Position numbers and translations under genes: made by a program
Notes under the pieces: generated by a model
The model's input: the letters and a program-made list of their open reading frames with translations, nothing else
Databases searched by the model: none
Told to the model about the DNA's origin: nothing
Part shown: positions 44,845 to 58,900 of the stretch, one piece after another
How the letters are laid out: each line of letters begins with the position of its first letter
Numbering within the stretch: the stretch's first letter is position 1
Origin: Lineus longissimus
Lineage: Eukaryota; Nemertea; Pilidiophora; Heteronemertea; Lineidae
Direction: 5' to 3'
Assembly: GCF_910592395.1 (NCBI RefSeq)
Contig: NC_088314.1
Span: 20,480,070-20,544,069 of the forward strand
Length of the DNA: 64,000 nt

Positions 44845-46064
44845 GTTAGTTCACGAGTGTGCTCCCCTCTCCCCTCAAAAAAACACTTCACAAGCTCCAC
44901 ACGCACCACCACGAGTCCATCTGAACCTCTTGTCCGTCGTTATCATTTATTTTGCTGGATGGCGTCATGGTAGGTTCTAGTTGGAAGTTTGCCAAGCTGC
45001 CGTCGTCCATGTCTTGAGCATGAGACAATGAGAAAGATGCATCGTCTGCTGTCCTGGTTAAGTATTGTAAACACCAACCATGGACAAGACCACGTGACAA
45101 AAGGCTCAGCTGAACTTGAAACCTTGTGAAGTTATTGATATCTGTGTGACCATGTAGCAAGCTATGGCCTTTCCTATTGATCATTCATCTGGATGGATGA
45201 GTTGACTGGGCTTGAGATGACCCTGATTTGTACAGCCTTATTGTATTGTATGACCATAAATGGTCTGCTAACTCTAGTCATATTGTAACTGAAGTGATTT
45301 TAATCAATAGGCTCATCACTTGTCAACATCATTGGTATAATGTGTTTTATACATTTTTGAAAACATTGGGGCATGGAAAAAATGTACCAAGTGATCTTCA
45401 GGTTTTGGCCTCCACTCCTCTGCCTCTGACTTGGTTACTTATGTGGAGGCTCTGGAGGACCTCCGGATGTTCCAAACTGTACCAAATTTGCACACAGCAC
45501 TCCCTCCACTTGAGGAAACCTACTCCATATGATACCTCCAATGATAAGAACTTTATACTGTTGGATATTGTGCCAGTGAAAAACTTATCATTATCATAAA
45601 TGGCCTGCACATGTTTTATTTGCACAGAATACGATTATTTTTTTACAGGGTTGTTCTTCAATTCTGTTATGTAATTTATTGTAATGAGAACTCAAGAATA
45701 AACTGTCGAGTCTAATAATAGCGTCTTTATTCTTTTATCCTGACGTTTCAAGCTAGCATCGATTCTGATGGGCTGCTTTCCCTGGCATAGGCACCAAGGG
45801 AACAATGGCTCTGGAATGAACTCGAGACCTACTGCTTGTTAGGTGGATGTGATATCCATTTGGCAGTTGCCCTATCAACTTGAAGCAGCAAAGGGAAATT
45901 CCCTTTAGCTCGTCGAGGCCTCCAAGGGTACTAATAATTTGTTTAGATAGACAATGAATTAACCCTTTGTATCATGGAAGAACCCGGTTGTGAGGACACA
46001 ACTTTCCCGAACAGGGGGAGTATGTAGTGGTGGCATCATTCCTGCAGCCCAGGCTGGAGGGAAA

Positions 46065-46137
46065 TTCCCTTTAGCTCAGTCGGTAGAGTGATGGCCTTAC
46101 AAGCGAGAGGTCCCGGGTTCAATCCCCGGTTGGACCT
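46065..46137 (+). mobile_element. tRNA-like sequence (Val-UAC-like), pseudogene or SINE head
   Basis: The D arm TAGCTCAGTCGGTAGAGT, the anticodon loop CTTACAA (anticodon UAC) and the T arm CCGGGTTCAATCCCCGG are intact, with a perfect 5-bp T stem. However, the acceptor halves (TTCCCTT and TTGGACC) do not pair and the anticodon stem has two mismatches. That rules out a normal tRNA gene and suggests a tRNA-derived SINE head or an old pseudogene. A shorter relative, AAATTCCCTTTAGCTCG, lies at about 45896-45912. Confidence 0.55.
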
Positions 46138-47352
46138 TTATGTTTTTCCTCTGTTACAAGAGCAAACCCAGGATTGATGAATTAGTCTTGCATCATATCA
46201 GTAATAGGGGGGCAATACATTGAGGAGGTGAACAATAAGACTTAGTGGTTCATTGGTATAATTTTCTTGGAATTGTAAGCACATTATAAACATAGGAATA
46301 GAGATATAGACAGTAAAGAACGCAAGTACATTTTGTGTCACATGACTCATGAGACAAAAGTTTTTAAGTGGAGATAGTAGAACATTGTAACAATATAGGA
46401 ACAGTTAGGTTTCGCTTTACAAATAAAAGGTTGTAAGATGGGTATAGTAGAAAAAAGCACAGATTTCTTGCCAACCATTTTGAAATGACTGAATGGATGA
46501 GATTTGACATCTAAATCACATACATTCCCTAAAACTCGATAAATATTACAAAAACTTTACAAGATTGATACAGTACTATGATATAGACGGATAGAACTAC
46601 AATATGGACGGATTAACCAATATCAGATCTACATTATCGCGACATGGACTGAGGCATCGTTGAGGTAAAGTCCCCCGAGAGTGATTCCTTACCAACAAAT
46701 TTATCAATCATGACACAGTTTCACCAGAAAGTGCTCATTGAGAGCTCTCAAACCATCGGTCATGTCAATGAGTTTCGGGGGACAATTTCAATATCAAGAA
46801 CTGACCAATTATGCCTTCAACCCTTACATCTACCCTACCCTATAGTATGACATACATAGATAATGTTGCACAACTTAAAAGTCCATATAAGTCCAACATT
46901 ACGGTATGTCCTGAGAACTACACATGGAATATTCATGAAAAAACAATATTGACAGAAACAAACTTCTGCGAATATTTTAATCTAAGATCGTCACTTTGGC
47001 CCTGTGATCGTCATGGTAACTGCACATAAAGTGTAAACTTACACAACAGATATTTTGAGAAAACTCCTGGACGGATTATGACGTAACATTTCCACAAAAT
47101 ATTGCAGCAACACAACGCAATAAAAATTCTTAAAATAAAATCTAAACAAACTTCAACAAATGATCAATTCAAGTGATAGCCTCTGCCCTCAGAAGAGAAC
47201 AGGGCTTGAGTAAGTGAGAAAAGGCCTGTCTCCACATTTCAGGATTCACCCTGCACATTTCACAAAAAATATGCGTGTGAAATATGCTGCATGAAACACA
47301 ACTGTGGAGAAAGGCCGTTGGAGTACACAAGAGAGTCTGTTCATTGTCAATT

Positions 47353-50300
47353 TCAACAGTGACTTGTCACTGGCCGTGGTGCCTCCTCCTTAAAGGTAAC
47401 ACTAAGTTCACTCTTACTTTGTAGCTGTATCTCAGTGCCCTTCATGTCACTAGATGGTGCTGACCCACCCTGTTTCGTTTTCACAACCCGCTTCACCAGC
47501 TGAGAACGTTTCGGTGGATATGGGTTGCTCACTGTGGGGTAACGTCCTGGCACCTGGAACCAGGTTGAGTAATGCCGAACCTTTAAACTGACATCCCTAG
47601 GACATGCCGGTGGGCCCATCAATGACTTAATAGAACTGTGAGGGCCCTGGATTGTTATTGAGTTGCTCGGATCGATGGTGTGCGCACCCGGGATTCTACA
47701 GTGTGTACCGTGAATTGCTGAACTTTCGAAAGATTTATACGTTCCGTGTGAGCTGCAAAGACTGTGCGCACTATTTACCCTGGCCGTCAGGGATCTTGTC
47801 CGCATAGGCGTAGGGTTAATGAAGGTCCTTGGAATCACCCTGACAGGCGCTTCAGTAAAATACTCCGCATACGAACTCACAGGGGCACTTTTAGGACGCA
47901 GTTTACCCTGCTCAAGTCGATTTCTTCGAGAAAGTTTTCCACTTTCCTGAGTTTGCAACTGATCTGCATAACTTTCGACATAATGCGGCATATCTGAGTT
48001 ATCAGAGTTGACAGCATTGGGAGGTTTGACATTAATCATTGGTCCGACTGCGAGTATGGCCTTCCTTGATGAAGGGGTTGTAGACCGTGGAATACTAAGA
48101 CGTGCATTATTGACGCCGAGATCATCCTCGGGATCTGGATACCGCAAGCGCACATCAAAAGCATCCCGTTTGAGCAGACGCTGTTTATCACTTGAACCAG
48201 GCGACTGCCGATCACCTGATGAAGGCGAAGCTGGCTGTCCTAACTTTTTCTTACTGTCGGACAACTTCATCAAATCTTCAGAATATGACCGATTAGACAT
48301 TTGTGAATCTTTCCCCGAATGTGACCCCCTCGGTTTTACTTTATGTGAAACTGCTTCTAATTCCTCCACATAGGTGTCGCTACCTGGTGCAGGTTTGGCT
48401 GTAGGTTCTGTCGGTGTCTCCACACGATATTTTGACGTCACCCACATCCCACTTGGAGTGCCCGACAGCCCTGGACTCTTTGAATATTTCGATAACCGTG
48501 ATTTGCTGGGTCCTCCCTCCAACAAACTGGAGAGGTCATTTTCCCGCCAGGACATGCTGCTACACGGAAAATCCATTGTCCGTTTGTCAGTCGGTTTGGC
48601 TGGTCCGTAATCATATAATCCAAGCTTCAGAGTGATTCCAGTATCATTCAACTCCTTGCGTACTAATCTCGTGGAAGGGTGGTTCGGCCCCAGTTTCGTC
48701 GTCTTCACATCCAGCGCTCTCTGTAGCAGTAGTTTCGCTTCAGATTTGGCTGACAAGCTCCCACTCCTGTTCATCAGCTCACCTGAAAAGAAATTGAAAA
48801 ATCATCACTAAAATGCCAAATTAGAAGTACGCAAAGGTTGCAATTTCACAAAGCAGCAAACAAAAATTGCAGCAAATTTATTCAGGTTTAGAGTTATCTT
48901 TTCAAGATTCAATGAGACCACTCACCTAGACTGGCTAAGGTCTCTGCAACAAGCACATGTCCATCTCCAAGGGAACGCTCGCGTATTTCCAGTGCTCTAC
49001 GGAATAACGCCTCCGCTTCATCCCTGTTGAACCTGGAGGCCAAAACACAAAATAATCTTTATAGAATTCATTGTAATCAGGCTTCTGGCCACAAAGAAAG
49101 GGGAAGATGTTAGTCCTACAGGAGTCTCCCGATCCAGAAGAAGAGATTGTGTGTTCAGAGACCCACTCAGGAACTTTAGTATAGGAACAAACCAATCTCC
49201 TAACAGGAAAGCAATTGGACCAAGCATATTCACTGAGTCTCTCTGCCTTTTTCCTACTCCCACCCACAAGTTTTAAAATCAGAAATCTATTGTAAGCAAT
49301 CACTGGGTTATGCCCCAGCTAAGCCAACACATAATACATTTCAGCTTGATTGTTGATCAAGTCATTTCAACATTCTTTATCAGCAGAAACCAATCCAAAA
49401 TGGCCGCTCTGGTTGCCATCTTGGATTCATCAGATCCCCTGTACATACCCTTGTGTATTCTCCTTCATGCAGAGCAGCGCAGCCAGGTCTTGTAGAACCT
49501 TGGAAACCATGGTGTGTTTCTTGCCGTACCACTGTTCTCTCATCATGAGGGAGTATCGGTAACAACCTTCTGCCTTCAAATACTCTTGCTGGTGTAACCT
49601 GTAATGATTGATAAACTCATAAATAAGACAAGACTAATCGTGATCTTCTTCCAATTAAGTGCTTGACCTCAACGGAGTATGATCATGCAATAACTGGTCC
49701 ACACTTTTCATGCCATTGGCATGACGTGGTCTAGTGGTTTGATTTGGAGCCCAAACAACCTCTCCCAGCTCAGTGGTAGCCTCTCGTTGCTGATCTAGAA
49801 CTTACTTGAGCCTGCCTATGTGATGATGGACGCTAGCTCGGCCGGTCAAGCTGCCAACCTCGTCCATACACTCCAGCGCTCCAGTCAGGAGGTCGTCTGC
49901 TTCGTGGAGCCGACCAGACGCCAGACAATGGCAGCCGAGCTCATCCATGATGTGACCTGAAAGACAGAGTGCAAATAGTAAGTAATAACTATGGGAATGT
50001 TGATTTCTCTTTACCTGAACCACAACAAGATACACAACTCGAATATGGGTCGTCCTTTAATTGCTGACTCAGCAACCACCCCACAAAGACTACGCATATA
50101 CATATAGCTTGTTAAAATGTCTTTACCTTTTCTTTCAATGACTTTATTAAGCTGATCATCAATCTCGGATGAGATCAGGATGTCACTGATGGTGTTCAGT
50201 GCCTTTTTTAACCAAAAGATGGCGGCATCCTGGTTTTCGTATTTGGCGTAGAGGTTTCCGAGCGCTTCTTGCACTTCACAATGCAGGGTTGACAAGTCGA

Positions 50301-53300
50301 AATCAAGGGGGTAGTTCTGTGAAGAAAACACTCAAGTTAAAAACAGCCAACTGACAAACGTTTTGACATCTTTTCTGTAATGTTATTGGTGGCGCAACTA
50401 GCCAAATAGTCAAGTTTATATGAGTAACTGACTAGTCTACCTCAGCCATCATTGTGGTTGGGGAAGGGAATGTCATCCATGTGACCCCATGAACTATTCC
50501 ATGACTATTAAAAACAGCTACAGAGGAATTCATCTGACTCAGCAAAGAGAACGATTTGAACTAATCCTTACGTCATTCAAGCAGGTATGAGCATTCAGCA
50601 ACATCCCGACAGCCTCGTCCCCATGACCTAGCTGAGACAGGAACAACCCGACATGGTAGGCGAGGTTTGCTTGCTGATGAGGTGAACCACTAGCGTGGTC
50701 CGCTTCCTCCTGGACGTCCGTCAGAAACGTCTGGCCTTCTTCATGGACACTCGCGTCATCACTCCCAGGATTATGGTCACTTCCATGATCTGAACTCTTT
50801 TTGTTCGAGCCTTCGACACTTCCTCCCTCTTCAATGACGAAGAGATCACGAGAGCTTGCATGAGTCATGATGATGGTGGGGATGTCCGGTCCCTTGGGGC
50901 CGAAAAGTCTAGACATGTCATCTGCTGTAAAGGTGTCCGGCATCACTGCATCCTGGGTCTAACAAAAACAAAAATATGTGAGAAAAAGTTGCAGTAAGGT
51001 TCACCTGAGAACACATTGAGAAACACTAGTTTCTAAAAAAGTGACTATTTGCTGTTTCAACAGTTCTTTTTGAAGATGTAAATTTCTGTTTACCTCGGAA
51101 ATGGCCGGCTCTCTCCCCTCGACCATCTCAATGTAAACGTCTGCAGCACTGTAGCCAAACTGTTGAAGCAGACGACAGTAATGAAGCAGGTCCAGCTGTC
51201 GGCTGCTGCTCCGTGGCTCGGCATACATACACAAAAAGATCCTGTAAGATGAAGAAAAATCATTCAATTTTTCTTCCTTTCATCAGCCATCCATCTTGAA
51301 TTATTGAGACCCCAGTCGCTTTAGCCACTACGTCTCAGACCCCACTCATTCTACTCAGGAACATTATTCTACTTTCCTTACAGAAAATGACTTATGTGGC
51401 AGAGAAAAATAGCATCAGTTGTAAAAGAACAAGAAGCTGTAGTGTAAAAAATATGCAAAAAAGTCAGGCAACTAATTGTATGTCTCCTACTTACTGTGGA
51501 TCGGAGACAACACTACACAATCCGCCCATGTCCCCGTTGTGTTCCATATGGTAGGGCAGCTCGTCTGTCCGTCTGATGGAGTGAGGCTGGGCCAGAAAGA
51601 ACGCCGCTAAATACCCATGATACCTCTGCTTATCGAGATTCCAAGAATTCGTCAGGCTATGTTTGGTGTTTGTATCCCCGGTCGGGATGACAGTACCTAG
51701 AAAGCAAGCAGTAACTTGAATAAGAGTTGTTGTTGTTTGAAAGAGTTTCAGGCAATTTATAAGGCTTACGTCTTAAAATGTTCTAATGTTAAAGGTTTCA
51801 TTGACTGAACAGAACTTTCCCGAATACACTTTGCTCAAAGTGCTGCAGCAGTTAAGAAACACATCGCATCACTTCAAACAAAAGTGCGGAAAGAAAAAAG
51901 GCACTTGAATAGGTGATAGGATTACAATTTCCCCTAAACATGTGCCGGTTTACTCACCCAGAAGAGCGTATTCCACCGCCTCTTTACAGTGATGGTGAAA
52001 GTAGTTCAACAGCCCCCCAGGCCTCTCAATCAGCATTCCATAGGCTGCATTCCTGAATATTGCCCAATCAAGAGATGTGATCGCTGAATCGCCATAGTAA
52101 CCAATTTGTCGAAGACAGGCTAGGATCTCGGCCTCGGTTAGTCCTTGTCTTGACACAGCCAGGAGACGAAGGGCGTCTGCTATCCAACCAGTGTACTCTG
52201 AAAAACAACAAAGAACTTTTAACTTTTTCCATGCAAAATGCACACTTTTCATCAAAATTACTCAAAATGTTGATTTTACTTTAAAACCACTCAACAAAAT
52301 ACAGATTTTCTATTAAAAGTACTCATCAAATTTGATTTTCAATTGAAAACATTCATCAAAATGTCAAAATGACAACTTTCCAATCTTAAAACCAATAATC
52401 AATATGTTGTCTTTCCATTGAAATCAAAGCTTAGACCGTTCCTGATACCAAAGTGTTGGCATTGATTCTCCATTGAGTTTGCAAAAACTTGTCTGAACAT
52501 CTGCTTTATCCTCCAATGAATTGTTCTTACCGAAGTCAGGTTGCTGTGTCAAGGTTGGTGCCATCTCCGTCTTGGGCATCGGTTCACTCGTCCAGCTATA
52601 CTCAGAGATCCACCGCTGAATAATCTTCGCCCACAAATCTCGCAAACTGCTAACCTCCAAATACGTCTCCAAGTATTGTTCGATCAGCGTATAAACCTGA
52701 TAGAGACGAAATTCTCCCGCGAGAGCGTGTAGATACATTGGCCTATTCGCGTGTTTACAGTCCAGGACTGCTTTGAACGCCCTCTTTGGGAGATACTTTG
52801 AGTACATGTTTGTCATGAATTCCTGCGTGAGCTTCAGGCGCTGTGGCCTCTCTTTGAATAGCGGTAACGAGATGATATCAGCATCGCGTCTTTTTGATAG
52901 TGATTTGAAGGAGAGGTCAGTGGACGAGGTCGTCATGATGACCTTGACCTGAGGGGGCAGTGGTAACGGAAGCCAGTCCATCTCTTTAATCTGAAAACCA
53001 AACAGGTGGCATTTCAATTTCTGATAGAGCTCTACTTTCAGTTGTAGCTATAGATCAACTAATTTCAGAACAAAATCCGACAATTCCCCAAATGGTTGGG
53101 TGTCATTAGAATTACCTGTTTCTGAGTCAGTCCACAAGTACTGCGAAGTTCATCCACTCCATCAATGACCAACACACATGGACCGAGTGAGACTGCCGCC
53201 ATTAAAGTCTCGCACGTCAATGAGAAGTTCTCTAAATCGTCTGCCTGCCACGTTTTTTGGAGGTCTTCATCAGTGACTGAAAATATGAGAAATAAAATAC

Positions 53301-55920
53301 TGAAAGCTTTGTTATCACTTTTCGAGATGTTATCAAAATAACGATACCTATGGCGATACCTATGGTCAGCCGTTTAATATGATCATTTTTTAATGGACAA
53401 TGTCTCGATCCTTACATTCAGGCATGAACTCTCTCTTCAATTCCCGGGTAGCTCTCCTCATAAACGCGGCAATATCAAAACTTGCGAGGCTTGATCCAAC
53501 CAGCATGCTGATGACTTTGATATCAGGATATTCGTCGATGAAATCATTCAACCAGTTGACGACCATCGCTGACTTGCCGTAACCCCGAGGCCCGGCCAGG
53601 ACTAACAGGGACTTGTACTTGATCTCAATAGGCTTATACCTGAAGAATAAAGATCTTGTTAACCCTTCACATTCAGAACAAACTCAATTTTAATTGACTT
53701 TGGCAAAAATGTCTTCCAATTCCTCGTTGATAACATGATCGTTTTGGGCAGTGTAAGCAAAGCAACTTGCCAAAGGCTACAATCATTGCAACTTACTTCC
53801 TCATCTTGGTAGCATAAGAGAACTTCGATAGATTGAGGATATTTTCCAATTCCTCGTTGATAGCATGGTCGTTATGGGCAGTGGATGCAAAGTGTGTCAT
53901 CTCCACCATCACATCATCCATCTCGGGGGTGCACACGAAGTTCTGCGTTCGACTTTGAGCAAACGCTTCGTTGGAGATTATTTCATGGAATTCTTCAGAA
54001 TCTGAAGAAACAAGAACAATTATTTGTGATCTGTTTGTAAAATCATAAATCAGTGTAGGATACTATAGTCAGTGTCGTTTAAAAAAAGCATTTAAGAAAG
54101 CATCTCATCATGTACTTTTTGTGTTGTATAGACTTTCATGTTGTGGACTTCCCCTTTTAATTTGAGCCCACAGAGCAGGTGGAAACTCCTGGTTGGAAGT
54201 CTGAATCAAGTAGGCCTATGTGAGGAAGGACACGTCACTCGATCGCACATGGTGCGCTCGATGACATTAGAGAAGCCACAGCTGACATCGTTGGCCGATC
54301 GGGTCTGATGATCATAAAGTCTGATTCAAGTTAACTTGAGTTCACTTTATGTACATTGAGTAGTGCATGGTCTGTACTGTTTCAGGTCAAATTAAAAGTT
54401 GGATCTAACTTCATGTAAGCAGATGTGGTGATATGATTTTGTATGGAAAGTGTAGAACTGAGAGATGTGCGTACATGATAATTTTGGTCAATGAATGGAG
54501 TCCATAGATGGAGTCAATGAAGCAGAGATAGAAACACATGTCCACAGATGTAAGGCAGAATCACTTTGTGAAAGATATGACGTTATGATTTCATTGATTT
54601 TGAAAATGTAGCAACTGAGAGATGCAATCTGATACATGTAATTCCATTTAACTGAGTTACTGAAACATCTGTCAACAAATACAGGCAGTGATTATACAGC
54701 AAAGAGCCTATCTATCTAAGGCAGTTCGCTTAACAATTTAAAAGCCATTATTGAAGTGATTGATCTGTTTGGGTGAAACCAATAGAAACTGCATTGATCT
54801 GCGTCAATAAGCAAATAGCCTATGCCGTGGAAAATGGCTTTGTGTTCGTTATTTGGCTTTTATTGTCTTGCCAGGTGAATTGTCAATGTTGAGGATGGTG
54901 ACTTTGACTTCATAGGTTGGCCTGACGGAAGATTTATCAGATCCTGGTAGTACCACGTCATCTTTTAAAACTACGAGTAGTAGGACTTGGAGACAACCTA
55001 CATGTATCATCTAACATGTCACTAACTGATCATATTCATAACCAAAAATCTGGAGCAAAAGCTGAGGTCATTTTAAAAAGGGCAATACCCAAGGACTCAA
55101 ACTGACAAAAAATGATCCAATGCTTACCTCTCTCAATGAGAGCTCTTGGCAGTGGTGGGTACAGAGTATTGATAACTTCCATCCAATCTTCACTAACGAC
55201 GTTCGCAAGATCCTCCAGCGTCCGGAAATACTTCACCGACAGCCCCTTCTTGACGATCCTCGATTTCAAATCTCTGATCTTCAGATTTGCATACTCAGAT
55301 TCGCTTTGAAAGTCTTGTAATTTTTCTTCCCGTTCGACTTTCGGCAGATCCAAGAACAAATCGTCCTCATGTTCCGCTTGACGGAAATAAAAGAAACAAT
55401 ACTCATCATCCGTAAAGAAAGCTGCTTCAATGATTTCAATTTCCGTCAAGCTGCATAATTGGCGGCCATCTTTTAGCACCCAGTGATAACCGCCAGTGTC
55501 TGCAATCATGAAGTTTTTGTCTACCCAATCACAATCGTCTTGTAAGTCGTCATATGTTTTCGGTAACGGTGCGGCATCCTCCGGGCGATGATAGCCGTAA
55601 CATTCCCCAAGGAGACATATGAAGAACGGCGACGACTGAACAATCTTGTCTAAACTGAGTTCCAAAACATTGCCATCTTTTGCGTATTTGTCCCTTGCAG
55701 TCCAGCGGAGATCAACGGCGGAAAAATATGTCCCCCTTTCTTTGCAGACTTCATCTAAGGCGGGAAATACTGTCCTCATCAAAAAATCCCTCTCAGCATT
55801 GAAGTCGTTTGGTGTTGACGTAATATAGGGTCGTATTGGATGACGATAGGTGAACTTGGTGTCTTGGTGATGCCCGCCAACGTCAGGAGGGGCCACAGGG
55901 GCGTTACCCTCCATTACCAT
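47353..55920 (-). CDS. TTC41: DUF4062-NACHT-TPR protein of the TTC41/Gnn type
   Basis: Function unknown in detail; a STAND-type NTPase with TPR repeats, related in layout to NPHP3 and NWD1. Exons (minus): 55128-55920, 53797-54001, 53416-53639, 53116-53276, 52531-52990, 51958-52197, 51495-51696, 51094-51241, 50572-50958, 50127-50316, 49806-49956, 49449-49598, 48926-49032 and 47353-48782, giving 1615 residues with all phases consistent. Residues about 30-260 form the DUF4062-like domain (RPYITSTPNDFNAERDFLM, AVDLRWT). The NACHT ATPase follows, with Walker A GPRGYGKS at 349-356 and Walker B CVLVIDGVDEL at 441-451. TPR-like helices span about 820-1185, clearest in FNRDEAEALFRRALEIRE. The last 430 residues are Ser/Pro/Lys-rich and largely disordered. 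Identity rests on architecture and on lying head to head with HSP90B1, as mouse Gnn/Ttc41 does; it could otherwise be called NPHP3-like. Confidence 0.85.
52225..52430. repeat. Degenerate AT-rich tandem repeat in a TTC41 intron
   Basis: Irregular units of roughly 35 bp with the phrases ACTCATCAAAATT, GATTTTCAATTGAAAA and ACTCAACAAAATACAGATTT recur five or so times. The length varies and no coding frame is present. Confidence 0.6.
53714..53762 (-). other. Copy of a TTC41 exon segment inside the adjacent intron
   Basis: 49 bp here match positions 53844-53892 of the TTC41 exon 53797-54001 at 44 of 49 positions, without gaps and at a constant offset of 130 bp. The copy lies in the next intron. 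Read in the exon's frame, it still encodes NDHVINEELE against NDHAINEELE in the exon, and the frame then reaches a stop codon. It is a local partial exon duplication; whether it was ever spliced is unknown. Confidence 0.85.
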
Positions 55921-58900
55921 GGTGTCGTCTTACTCCTGTTAGTGGTCACATCTGAAGAGACAAGATGGTACAAAGTATAAATGATAATAAACTGTGAACA
56001 TTTGTTTCAACTCTTTCTCAGGTTTGAGCTGCAAAGAGTCCAATTGACTGTTCTTTCACAATGCCATAGGCCCTTTATGACTGAGGCCAAAGGATCATAG
56101 ATTTATACATTCTTTTTAGTTCCACCTTGGTTGGTATAATCTTTGGAAAGCTTTAGCCAGATCGCACGCCCAGAGTTTAGATCAGTCCTAATCCTGGTAA
56201 ATCTAAAGTCCTGCGGTGCTTCCGATCAGCACAAGTCTTTAAACCACCATGTGTCCTTATGATGGCTTATAAGCATCGCAGACAAGTGATTCTTATCGCC
56301 TTCCAGCAATGAGCGATCAACAGATTTCTTATCTACAGGAAAATTTAGTGCAAGTTGGCCAAACGGTTTGTGACTGGTGACAAAAGTCACCAACATAGAA
56401 CAACATGAATACCACCAACCTTACAAACACGCAACTCTCTCAAACTTTTACAGAATACCTCAAATGCAATCCAAAAGTTTATCCATACGCAACAATTCGT
56501 TGTCAATAGAAACAAGCCTATACTGGCAACCAAAGTGCGACCAGACACGAAGTTAAATAAAAAGGGAAGCCTATGACCTGAATATGCACAGGCCGGAGAG
56601 TTCATTCAAATAACTCTCCCACTGAACATATCCCTGAATGCATGTTTTTGAATGGAGTGGATTACTTTCATGAATTTTTCATGAAAATATTGAATCGTGA
56701 TATTGTTGAGGCGTGTATTATGATTTGTGTAAATGCCCATGCAGATGTTGTCAAATAAGCCACGGCACTTGAATAAAACATGACTGTGCCTTTAAATTGC
56801 CCTTTAGGAGACATCTGTGTGGGGTAAGCCAGTTAACACTCTGCCCCTGGACTTGGAATCATTATGAGAGTAACTTCAGAACACGTAATCAATGTCATCA
56901 CAAAAATGGCACATTTACATGAGTAGTAGTTTTGAAAGTCTCATGACACTTTCTGTGTCTGTGCACTTTGTAAAAGGTGTTGCCCTTACTCTTTGATTCT
57001 TGTGGAAAGATATGACATTTCATTCGATAAATTTCCTCAAATGAAGATGACCATGAGAAGAGGTTCCACAAGATGACTCTTGGGATCTTATATTATAACT
57101 GGAATGAATAGGCTGGTCTGGAATACACTACAGAGCAGCCAGTGTCGGTGAGGTTCTGAGGGTAGAATACCTACATGATGAGCTAAAACTTGGCAAGCTT
57201 TTGTGCCGGACTAGCATGACAGAACGAAGGTTATCAATTGATTATCTGTGACCAGAACTGACAGATATCATCCCAGCATGCTTCACACAAGCAATATCAA
57301 TATAAACTACTCATTGTGGTGGAGCACTGGATGACCTTTCAAGCATCCTACTGGCTGAGCCAGCATAGCCGCTCACTCTATCTAACTTCAGCAGTGTATG
57401 CTGCTAACTTGCTTAGAAATGAATATGTCATCTTAAACTAACTCTTGTATTTAGTTAGACCTACAGCACTACCATTGCTCAACAAGTAAAATATTTAGCT
57501 TTCTCACCATAGCACTGAACAGCTAAAAGACAGTTTGTGTCAGGTCAACTTGACAGAGACACCACTACATGATCAGTAGGTGTTGTGAAGATACCTCCAC
57601 TCCAGTTAGGGCGAGGGAAGTGTGTTTAACATGGGGATATGACCAAATGTTATGTTAGTTCTAGTAAATTTGATTGTTATTTCAATCCACAATTTTGTTG
57701 AGTTCAGAGTATATTTGAGTGACGGTATTAACATTGCATAAGAATCACTTAACAAGTTTTTATGCAAATATACTATCTTTGCCAAAGTGACAATATGGCA
57801 CCCAATGGATAAGGAAAATTGAAATGGCAGCTATCGCCCCAACACACTACATATAACAAGCCCCATAATTACAATAATGACCATACATCACTGTTCCGTG
57901 GTTAAAACAAATCGTCTGATTTTTTACAATGAGGTCACAAGAAGGCAAAAAGCAGTCAGCCAACATTGATTATCCCTTACCTTGTGCAGCTACTAATTTT
58001 CCATGAAACAATCGCCGAAACCAACTCACCCAAAATATGAAAAAATCAAAATGAGACAATCTTCAGCCCGTGTATTATTACCACAAAGAGCATTGACCAT
58101 GTTTCCACAAGTGGTCCTTACTTACATGGTGGTTAAACTCAAAGTGATCAAAAGATCATAAGCCCATAGACCACTCTTGGAGTAATCCTCTTAGTCTTAC
58201 TATCTTAAAAAGCATAGGCCTATTGGCCAAAATGGTAATTTCTGCCTGTAGCTTAGACCTAATTTTGTCCAGGCTGACCCCTGGCAAAAATTAATCAGCG
58301 GGATTTGTCAAGGGCTATTAGAGGATTAATAAACAAATAAGTTTAAAGCTGAACTTATGGAGAAAGGTTCAGAAAAATCCTTAATCTATTTCTTGGCTTA
58401 TTTCAAAATGCTGATCAGCTCCCAGTTGAGTTTTTTTATGCGAGGAGATCCTCCTCTATCTATAAATATATTTATTATGACTTAAGCATTGGACTAGGTA
58501 AAATAGGGAGCAATTGTTTCTTTTGCAGAAATTGAACCTGAGGGGACAAAATACGCCCTTCTAGTTCTACTATTGTCGCACGATCAATGGGAATCTAGCT
58601 AAGGGCCAAGCATTTCAACTGGGCTCTGGTTTGTCATCAACACATCAGACTATTGTAAGCTTAAGATTGCAGCAAATCACATCTGGCCAAGCCCTTGGAC
58701 AGGATTAACTCAATATTCCGATGTGTCCAGCAGCAGACAACGGTGACCCCTACCCAGGGCCAGGGTCTGGCGATGCTGTCGTGTCGAGGATTCATCGGGC
58801 ATGAGAATGAGTTTTTAAAAAGCCTCAGCACCACGACCTAAATAGAGAGAGACAGACGGCCTTGGTGGGGAGGCTTCTTAAACTCATTCAATTGCTCAGT

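Larger units (their letters stand above)
42757..47352. other. MTMR14 3' UTR and convergent MTMR14/TTC41 interval
   Basis: No gene was supported in 4.6 kb. The first plausible MTMR14 poly(A) signal is ATTAAA at 43498-43503. Both genes end here (plus from the left, minus from the right). The interval contains a 28-C tract and a tRNA-like element, listed separately. The frames at 44888-45184 and 45228-45599 show no domain or splice context. Confidence 0.45.

Noticed and set aside
46065-46137. Functional tRNA-Val gene
   Set aside because: Acceptor stem cannot pair and the anticodon stem has two mismatches.
47353-55920. Identification as nephrocystin-3 (NPHP3)
   Set aside because: NPHP3 starts with an acylated coiled-coil region and has more regular C-terminal TPRs. 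This protein starts directly with the DUF4062-like domain, has a long disordered tail and lies next to HSP90B1, which fits TTC41/Gnn better.
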